Shown here piece by piece: positions 59,907 through 64,000 of a DNA stretch of 64,000 nucleotides (within the stretch, counting starts at the first letter, position 1; every line of letters begins with the position of its first letter). Source of the DNA: Chromobacterium violaceum ATCC 12472 (lineage in GTDB: Bacteria; Pseudomonadota; Gammaproteobacteria; Burkholderiales; Chromobacteriaceae); contig NC_005085.1 of the NCBI RefSeq assembly GCF_000007705.1, positions 1,745,752-1,809,751 of the forward strand. Direction: 5' to 3'. The notes under the pieces were generated by a model, which ran no database searches, was not told the DNA's origin, and worked only from the letters and a program-made list of their open reading frames with translations. A program made the position numbers and the translations under genes.

Positions 59907-61277
59907 ATGCACATCCACATCCTGGGTATCTGCGGTACCTTCATGGGCGGCATCGCCGCCATCGCCAAACAGGCCGGCCACAAGGTGACCGGTTGCGACG
60001 CCAATGTCTATCCGCCGATGAGCACCCAGCTGGAGGCGATGGGCATAGAACTGACCCAGGGCTTCGGCGCGGAGCAGGTGGACCTGAACCCGGACGTGTA
60101 TGTGATCGGCAATGTGGTGACGCGCGGCAAGCCGCTGATGGAGGAAATCCTCAACCGCGGCCTGCCTTATATTTCCGGCCCGCAGTGGCTGGCCGAGAAC
60201 GTGCTGCGCGACAAATGGGTGCTGGCGGTGGCCGGCACCCACGGCAAGACCACCACCAGCTCGATGCTGGCGTGGATACTGGAGGACGCCGGCCTGGCGC
60301 CCGGCTTTCTGATCGGCGGCATTCCGGAGAACTTCGGTGTGTCGGCGCGGCTGCCGGGCGCGCCGGCGCTGGATCCGGCGAGCGTCAGCCCCTTCTTCGT
60401 GATCGAGGCCGACGAGTACGACACCGCCTTCTTCGACAAGCGTTCCAAGTTCGTCCATTACCGCCCGCGCACCGCGATCCTGAACAACCTGGAATTCGAC
60501 CACGCCGACATCTTCGCCGACCTGGCGGCGATTGAAACCCAGTTCCACCACCTGGTGCGCACCATTCCGGGCAACGGCCGCATCGTCAGCAACGGCCGCG
60601 AGGCCAATCTGGACCGCGTGCTGGCGCGCGGCTGCTGGACGCCGGCGGAGCGCTTCGGCGTGGACGCCGGCTGGCAGCTGGGCGCGCTGCACGAGGACGG
60701 CGGCTTCGACGTGCTGCTGAACGGCGAGCAGCAAGGCACGGTGCGCTGGGCGCTGATGGGTGAGCACAACCGGCTGAACGCGATCGCCGCCATCGCCGCC
60801 GCGCGCCATGCCGGCGTCGCGGTCAAGGACGCGATAGACGCCTTGTCCCGTTTCGCCAACGTCAAGCGCCGGATGGAAGTGAAGGGCGTGGCGGGCGGCG
60901 TCACCGTCTACGATGATTTCGCCCACCACCCCACCGCCATCGCCACCACGCTGGAAGGCCTGCGCCGCAAAGTGGGCGACGCTCGCATTCTGGCCGTGCT
61001 GGAGCCGCGCTCCAACACCATGAAGCTGGGCACGATGAAGGACGCGCTGCCGGGTTCGCTGGCGCTGGCCGACAAGGTGTTCTGCTCGGCCGCGGGGCTG
61101 AACTGGAATCCGGGCGAGGCGCTGCAAGTCATGGGGGCGAAGGCGCAGACCTTCAGCGATTTCGACGCGCTGCTGGGCGCCATCGCCGCCGAGGCCAAAC
61201 CGGGCGACCATGTGCTGGTGATGAGCAACGGCGGCTTCGGCGGCATTCACCAGAAGCTGCTGGACAAATTGGCCTGA
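59907..61277 (+). CDS. mpl: UDP-N-acetylmuramate:L-alanyl-gamma-D-glutamyl-meso-diaminopimelate ligase
   Basis: A 456-residue Mur ligase that reattaches recycled murein tripeptide to UDP-MurNAc. MHIHILGICGTFMGGIAAIAKQAGH is the usual N-terminus of Mpl (MurC has GIGGxGM); the ATP loop is VAGTHGKTTTSSML; NNLEFDHADIF, MGEHNRLNAIAAIAAARHAGV and YDDFAHHPTAI follow in Mur order. The frame is open from 59742 but the ATG at 59907 gives the normal start; its ribosome site is weak. It is divergent from the LytS-type gene with a 178-bp gap that must hold both promoters. Confidence 0.96.
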   Translation: MHIHILGICGTFMGGIAAIAKQAGHKVTGCDANVYPPMSTQLEAMGIELTQGFGAEQVDLNPDVYVIGNVVTRGKPLMEEILNRGLPYISGPQWLAENVLRDKWVLAVAGTHGKTTTSSMLAWILEDAGLAPGFLIGGIPENFGVSARLPGAPALDPASVSPFFVIEADEYDTAFFDKRSKFVHYRPRTAILNNLEFDHADIFADLAAIETQFHHLVRTIPGNGRIVSNGREANLDRVLARGCWTPAERFGVDAGWQLGALHEDGGFDVLLNGEQQGTVRWALMGEHNRLNAIAAIAAARHAGVAVKDAIDALSRFANVKRRMEVKGVAGGVTVYDDFAHHPTAIATTLEGLRRKVGDARILAVLEPRSNTMKLGTMKDALPGSLALADKVFCSAAGLNWNPGEALQVMGAKAQTFSDFDALLGAIAAEAKPGDHVLVMSNGGFGGIHQKLLDKLA

Positions 61278-61332
61278 GCCGCGCCGCCGGCTTGGCGCAT
61301 GGATCCGGGGCGTGCGGAGATGCCCCCCCGCC

Positions 61333-62268
61333 TCAGGGCAGCTGGATGATGTAGTTGGCGCCGCCGTCGCGCGCCTTCTTCAGCGCCTCTTCCAGCCGCT
61401 CCAGCATAGGAGTGGGGCTGGATTCCTCCGGCCGCAGCGCGCTGATGCCGACGCAGGCCGCCGCCTGGTGTTCCGTCCCCTGGTAGAGAAAGGTGAGCTG
61501 GCGCAGCGACTTGATCAGGCGCCGCCCCATTTCGTTGGCGCCGCCGATCGCGGTATGGGGCAGCAGGATGACGAAGGTGTTGGCGCTGCGCCGCGCCACC
61601 AGGTCGCTGTCGCGGCTGCTCTGCAGGCACAGGCTGCCGGCCAGGCGGATCAGGTGGCCATAGGCGGAGCCGTCGTCCTCGCGCGGCACCATCTCGGGTA
61701 CGTTGACCAGCTCCAGCGCCAGGCCGGACAGGCTGCCGCCGTAGCGCTTGGCGCGGCTGGTTTCGGAGTGGGCGCTGGACATCAGCCTGTGCATGCCCAC
61801 CACGCCGGTCAGCTTGTCCTCGTCGTCGTTCTGCCGGCCTTCTTCCTTCAGCGTCTTGACGATACTCAGCGAGCGTTCCACCAGCTGGCGTTCGAAATCC
61901 AGCAACTGGCCCAGCACCTTGGTCTCGGTGCGGTCGGAGAAACTCACTACCAGCAAGGGCACCTGGTCCAGGCTGATGCGCCGCGCCGACAGCTGGACGT
62001 CGAAGATGCGTCCGGTGCTGGTGCTCAGCTGCATGCCGCGGTTGTAGATCATATTGTTGCCTGCCAGTTCGCGGCAGATGGTGTAGGCCTCGTTCTTGTC
62101 CGGCAGAAAATCGTAGACCGAGGACTTGAGCAGTTCGCTGTGGGGGCTGGCGAGCAGGATGCAGGCCAGCTGGTTGGCGCAGTAGATGTGGCCATCGTCC
62201 GGCGAGGCCAGCAGCAGGCTGCCCTGCACCGTGTCTATCAATGGCTGGAACGCCTGCAATGTGACCAT
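61333..62268 (-). CDS. PAS protein with degenerate GGDEF domain
   Basis: A 311-residue cytoplasmic protein. Residues about 10-125 form a PAS-like domain (LLLASPDDGHIYCANQLACILL; GRIFDVQLSARRISL). Residues about 150-310 follow the GGDEF fold (LTGVVGMHRLMSSAHSE; SLCLQSSRDSDLVARRSANTFVILLP; GADYIIQL-like end ANYIIQLP), but the active-site GGDEF is replaced by RSANTF. It therefore should not make cyclic-di-GMP; a role as binding or regulatory partner is possible. The ATG has no neighbours in an operon: mpl is convergent on its left, and the next gene on the right is separated by a terminator. Confidence 0.82.
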   Translation of the reverse strand: MVTLQAFQPLIDTVQGSLLLASPDDGHIYCANQLACILLASPHSELLKSSVYDFLPDKNEAYTICRELAGNNMIYNRGMQLSTSTGRIFDVQLSARRISLDQVPLLVVSFSDRTETKVLGQLLDFERQLVERSLSIVKTLKEEGRQNDDEDKLTGVVGMHRLMSSAHSETSRAKRYGGSLSGLALELVNVPEMVPREDDGSAYGHLIRLAGSLCLQSSRDSDLVARRSANTFVILLPHTAIGGANEMGRRLIKSLRQLTFLYQGTEHQAAACVGISALRPEESSPTPMLERLEEALKKARDGGANYIIQLP

Positions 62269-62545
62269 CTGTCCGCCTCCCTTGGCTGCCGAAGGTAATG
62301 ACGCGGCTTGGGCACCTGGGTGAGGCGTCGCGGCACACTACGTTCTTCTACTTAGTTTATTCATTGTTCTCGTGGTTTTCACGTAGCTTGATGAAGATTA
62401 ACTCGTTAATTTCAAATGATATTTGTGTATTTCTCGGGCGCGGCGGCTTCCATCTGGATATCGAGCACATCCGGTGCGTGCCGGCGCGCGGGGGCGCGCA
62501 GCGCCTGGCCGCCGCCAGCTCGTGGACGGTTTGTCACCGCAAAGG

Positions 62546-62571
62546 AAAACGCGCCCGCAGGCGCGTTTTTT
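62546..62571. terminator. intrinsic terminator between the degenerate GGDEF gene and the small secreted-protein gene
   Basis: AAAACGCGCC (62546-62555) pairs with GGCGCGTTTT (62560-62569) with flanking A and T runs. It serves the leftward gene ending at 62589. The remaining gap 62269-62545 should hold the promoter of the PAS protein gene (AT-rich near 62345-62440). Confidence 0.88.
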
Positions 62572-62588
62572 CCCAGCCGGAAGCTGGC

Positions 62589-63068
62589 CTATTGCCACAG
62601 TTGGCAGTATTCGGTGTTGGCTTCGTAGTTGTCACTGACGGTGCCGTCGCTGTAGATCTTCTTCACCCAGCCGTTCGGTTGGCGGCTGGTCGGCTGCGCG
62701 CCGCAGTTGGGGTGCACCCAGTGGATGCCGACGCCGCTGGTGTATAACTGGCCGCACAATTGCAGGCGGTCGCCCCGTTGGATGGTGTTCAGCGGGGAGG
62801 GCACGTCTTCGCCGGCGTAGTCGTAGCCGTAGGCGTACACATTGTCCATCGCCACATCATAGGTGCGGCCGTCCTGGTCGGCGCGCAGGCGCACGTGGGT
62901 GTGCGACAGCTCGACGCCGTTCAGCATCTGGCCGGAGGCGAAGGTCGGTCCGCTGACCACGGTGCCGGTCAGGTAGCTGCCGGCGGCGGCGCGGCAGTCG
63001 GATTTGGCGTCGGCCAGCGCCGCGAAGGAAGCGCCCAGCAGGCAGGCGGTCAAAACAAGTTTCTTCAT
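62589..63068 (-). CDS. small secreted protein, DUF3465-like
   Basis: A 159-residue exported protein (signal MKKLVLTACLLGASFAALA, mature DAKSDC). The ATG at 63068 is eight bases after AAAGG; another ATG two codons earlier (63074) is too close to it. The mature part is a small beta-rich domain: YLTGTVVSGPTF, then THVRLRADQDGRTYDVAMDN, then RGDRLQLCGQLYTSGVGIHWVHPNC and QPNGWVKKI. The run ‘GD-x-L-C-G…GIHWVH…NGW’ recalls DUF3465 proteins, a small secreted family of unknown role. Four cysteines could form two disulfides. A dedicated terminator lies just past its stop. Confidence 0.8.
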   Translation of the reverse strand: MKKLVLTACLLGASFAALADAKSDCRAAAGSYLTGTVVSGPTFASGQMLNGVELSHTHVRLRADQDGRTYDVAMDNVYAYGYDYAGEDVPSPLNTIQRGDRLQLCGQLYTSGVGIHWVHPNCGAQPTSRQPNGWVKKIYSDGTVSDNYEANTEYCQLWQ

Positions 63069-63116
63069 TTTCATAACCTTTGCAGTTTTAATGACATTGT
63101 TTTGTTGCGCAGATGA

Positions 63117-63795
63117 TTCTAGTGATAATGAGTAGCGCTTATGTTGCATTTGCAATAAGAGTGATGTGTTTGTTTTTCAATGATGAATAAAGTGTGAAGA
63201 TGGCTGCGATGGGTGGGTGGCGGCGCGCCGTTTGCCTGATTTCGCGCGGGGCGCCGGCAGGCAGCCGGTAGCAGCCCGCGGCAGGACCGGAAGAGGAAAA
63301 GAAGGGGCGACTGCCCGGCGCGTCGCGCCGGATGGCGCCGCATGTGCCCGGCGGCCGTCGATCCCATCCGGAGACAGGCGGCGCATCGAGTGTTGATTCC
63401 GGCTTGCCGGCATCATGTAAATGTCGATTTACACTGATGTCAGTTAGATACCACCCGCAATCGTGTTACATTCTGAAACGCATCTGCAAGATGCATCGCG
63501 AGGACTGGCAGGCTTCACCACCCCGAGGCGCCCGTAGCAACCGTCCAACAGACGGCTTCCTCTCCCGGTTCCGCCGCGCAGGCGGCCGCGGTCCGCTCTA
63601 GCGGCCGCGACGCGCGCGACGGACATCTCGACTCCGCGCCACGCCGCATCGGCCGGCGCGGGCGTTCGGCGACGCCGCGGCACCGCGCGTTTCCCGTGCA
63701 CGTCAGACCCGCTCCGTTTCGACGGGGCGCTTTCGCGTGCCCGGACGCCCGCCGCGGCAAAGACAAAACCATTACACGACAAAGATTTACAGGAC
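63117..63795 (+). other. long intergenic region with a possible structured leader before the NSS transporter
   Basis: No protein gene seen. The left third is the upstream region of the small secreted-protein gene (AT-rich at 63110-63190). A weak promoter for the transporter is TTAGAT (63444-63449), 17 bases, TACATT (63467-63472). Downstream lie GAGGA/TCCTC (63500-63504 with 63558-63562) enclosing a CCGTC/GACGG hairpin (63541-63555) just after GTAGCAACC, and then CGCTCCGT/ACGGGGCG with a TTCG loop (63710-63729) followed by CTTT. Confidence 0.5.
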
Positions 63796-64000
63796 ATGGC
63801 TAGATCTCAATGGGGCTCGCGCCTCGGTTTCATTCTCGCGGCAGCCGGCTCGGCCATCGGGCTGGGCGCCATCTGGAAGTTTCCCTACGTGGCCGCCACC
63901 AACGGCGGCGGCGCGTTTTTGTTCATTTACCTCGGCATCTGCCTGACGCTGGGCCTGGTGCTGATGCTGGCTGAAATGGCGTTGGGACGCGCCACCAGCG
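63796..64000 (+). CDS. NSS-family sodium-dependent transporter, N-terminal part (cut by window edge)
   Basis: The first 68 codons of a longer gene; no stop is reached before base 64000. The start [24 protein letters not shown], then [20 protein letters not shown], is the unmistakable N-terminus of neurotransmitter:sodium symporters (SNF family), where the [14 protein letters not shown] unwound stretch of TM1 binds sodium and substrate. TM2 follows ([20 protein letters not shown]). Bacterial members take up amino acids such as tryptophan, methionine or alanine; which one cannot be told here. AGGA lies just before the ATG with very short spacing. A long, possibly structured leader precedes it. 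Confidence 0.93.
   Translation, partial: MARSQWGSRLGFILAAAGSAIGLGAIWKFPYVAATNGGGAFLFIYLGICLTLGLVLMLAEMALGRATS

Noticed and set aside
63480-63570. A true SAM-I riboswitch
   Set aside because: Only two short segments resemble the core; the kink-turn, the P1 closing sequences and the conserved GGUGC segment are not seen, so it is kept only as an unassigned structured leader.
63332-63601. 89-codon frame before the NSS transporter
   Set aside because: No ribosome site and no protein-like features; it lies across the putative promoter and leader structures.

Overview
The window looks like chromosome of a GC-rich betaproteobacterium of the Neisseriales, most like Chromobacterium or a close relative. 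This is inference from gene content (pcnB-folK-dNK-panBCD block, split glyQ/glyS, kbl-tdh, Neisseria-type porin, very high GC coding DNA with strong third-position GC) and not from any database match. No phage, insertion sequence, CRISPR array or rRNA operon was seen.

Layout. 1-632: the end of an acyltransferase-like gene and two near-identical tRNA-Ser(GGA) genes closed by a terminator. 961-3014: a Tat-exported tyrosinase and a small secreted protein whose sequence resembles the tyrosinase's own C-terminal domain. 3294-11064: a REC-PAS-PAS-GGDEF-EAL response regulator and a 1748-residue CHASE/multi-PAS hybrid histidine kinase, together a candidate cyclic-di-GMP signalling pair. 11102-15365: molybdenum-enzyme block (YdeP-type oxidoreductase, small winged-helix protein, fdhD, mobA). 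15439-21217: a complete tripartite RND efflux operon read leftward (outer membrane factor, adaptor, pump). 21358-24350: an orphan glycine-betaine-type binding protein without signal peptide, and a quinone-reductase-like enzyme divergent from its likely LysR regulator.

24501-29090 is a tight rightward operon: poly(A) polymerase, folK, deoxynucleoside kinase, panB, panC, panD. 29156-31003 holds an orphan periplasmic binding protein, a GFA-family protein and rraA. 31133-32431 is isocitrate lyase with a well-marked promoter, a palindrome over its -35 region and a long leader. 32801-37832 is the heat-shock block grpE-dnaK-desaturase-dnaJ, with sigma-32-like promoters before grpE and dnaK and a membrane fatty-acid desaturase inserted between dnaK and dnaJ. 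Then come a porin with an AT-rich upstream region, a Mg-type hemB, a small membrane protein, the threonine catabolism pair kbl-tdh, a chemoreceptor and protoporphyrinogen oxidase.

46711-52687 is a rightward housekeeping run: glyQ, a secreted small protein, glyS, gmhB, plsC, a YgjP-type metallopeptidase and gloA, with REP-like hairpins in two of its gaps. 53029-59728 holds an NhaD-type antiporter, then a leftward group of a CstA/BtsT-type transporter, a periplasmic binding protein and a BtsS/BtsR (LytS/LytTR) two-component system; the last two are the probable regulators of the transporter. The window closes with mpl, a PAS protein with a degenerate GGDEF domain, a small secreted DUF3465-like protein, a long leader with possible RNA structure, and the first 68 codons of an NSS-family sodium-dependent transporter that runs off the right edge.

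The best candidates for something new are the stand-alone tyrosinase-tail-like protein, the desaturase inside the dnaK-dnaJ block, the palindrome at the aceA promoter, the tRNA T-arm mimic just upstream of kbl, and the structured leader before the NSS transporter.
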